From: Arcuatula senhousia
Lineage: Eukaryota > Mollusca > Bivalvia > Mytilida > Mytilidae
DNA length: 64,000 nt
Assembly: GCA_963971305.1 (NCBI GenBank)
Contig: OZ020313.1
Coordinates: forward strand, 24,592,602 to 24,656,601
Direction: 5' to 3'
Shown here piece after piece: positions 63,713-64,000 of the stretch (positions within the stretch are counted from its first letter, which is position 1; the number at the start of each line of letters is the position of its first letter). The notes under the pieces were generated by a model that did no database searches, was not told where the DNA came from, and was given only the letters and a program-made list of their open reading frames with translations. The position numbers and the translations under genes were made by a program.

Positions 63713-63883
63713 CACAGGCGTTTGGGTCTAGGATTTTCTTTTTAATTATAAATAACGTGTATAAAAAATGAATCTCTTCTATATACTTTTTCCACGTGGA
63801 AATAGTATTTAGACGAGATTAATTTTTTATATAAACGTTATCATTTATAATAAAAAAGAAAATCCTGGACCCAAACGCCTGTG
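63713..63883. mobile_element. 171-bp palindromic hAT-like MITE, 8-bp TSD
   Basis: Starts CACAGGCGTTTGGGTC and ends with its inverse; the two arms of about 80 bp meet in the middle (CCACG-TGG). The flanking GAAGTGAG is exactly duplicated (63705-63712, 63884-63891). The ends and inner ATAAATAACGTGTATA word match the inverted ends of 57963-60077, so this is a deletion derivative or a MITE of that element. Confidence 0.9.
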
Positions 63884-63891
63884 GAAGTGAG

Positions 63892-64000
63892 GTTGATCGC
63901 ACATTTTTCTACAGCTTTCACTCTCAAATACATAAGATAAGATCACCATCTAGTCGAAATCCTATGCCATGTATGCCTTGTATTTTTGTCCGCTTCGTTA
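63892..64000. other. Window end, nothing recognised
   Basis: Short unannotated remainder. Confidence 0.4.

Overview
The window reads as nuclear DNA of a marine bivalve mollusc, probably a mussel-like species. The evidence is a myomodulin neuropeptide precursor rich in AMPMLRL-Gly repeats, a C1q-domain gene of the type greatly expanded in bivalves, introns with GT/AG sites, AT-rich intergenic DNA and a heavy load of LINEs, reverse-transcriptase relics, MITE-like elements and bivalve pearl-like tandem-repeat elements. There is no sign of bacterial or viral gene organisation. Nearly all of the short open frames are noise in AT-rich DNA or parts of transposons.

Layout. 1-10.2 kb: intergenic, with two inverted-repeat elements (5424-6000 and 6178-6746). 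10.24-11.2 kb: the last coding exon of a myomodulin precursor, plus strand; the signal-peptide exon was not found. 11.5-35.5 kb: a repeat field with one pearl-like element (13066-14012), several copies of a 250-bp dispersed family, a TTAG microsatellite and a set of decayed minus-strand reverse-transcriptase fragments that share 3' repeat tails. 36.2-39.0 kb: a two-exon C1q-domain gene, minus strand, with a second pearl-like element filling most of its only intron. 39.75-45.3 kb: a small TIR element split by an RTE-like LINE, which is itself interrupted by a 153-bp MITE and a 395-bp tandem array. 46-52 kb: a LINE relic, MITEs and AT-rich DNA. 52.6-56.75 kb: a four-exon CD225/dispanin gene, minus strand, whose exon phases all fit. 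56.8-60.1 kb: two TIR elements with 8-bp target duplications. 57.8-62.2 kb: a CR1/Jockey-type LINE holding a hAT-like element, which in turn holds a pearl-like element. 63.7 kb: a 171-bp palindromic relative of that hAT-like element.

The three host genes are functionally unrelated: neuropeptide signalling, secreted lectin-like recognition, and a small membrane protein. The most unusual signals are (1) a second amidated peptide family, VPLPR(Y/F)-Gly, inside the myomodulin precursor; (2) a pearl-like element that abuts the C1q exon and appears to supply its pyrimidine tract; and (3) several unrelated TIR elements whose arms are dense mosaics of a short, mostly palindromic word (GTTAAC/GCAGAC, ACGT, CGTAG/TCGT, ACCCGT). 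All calls come from reading the sequence by eye; no database search was run.
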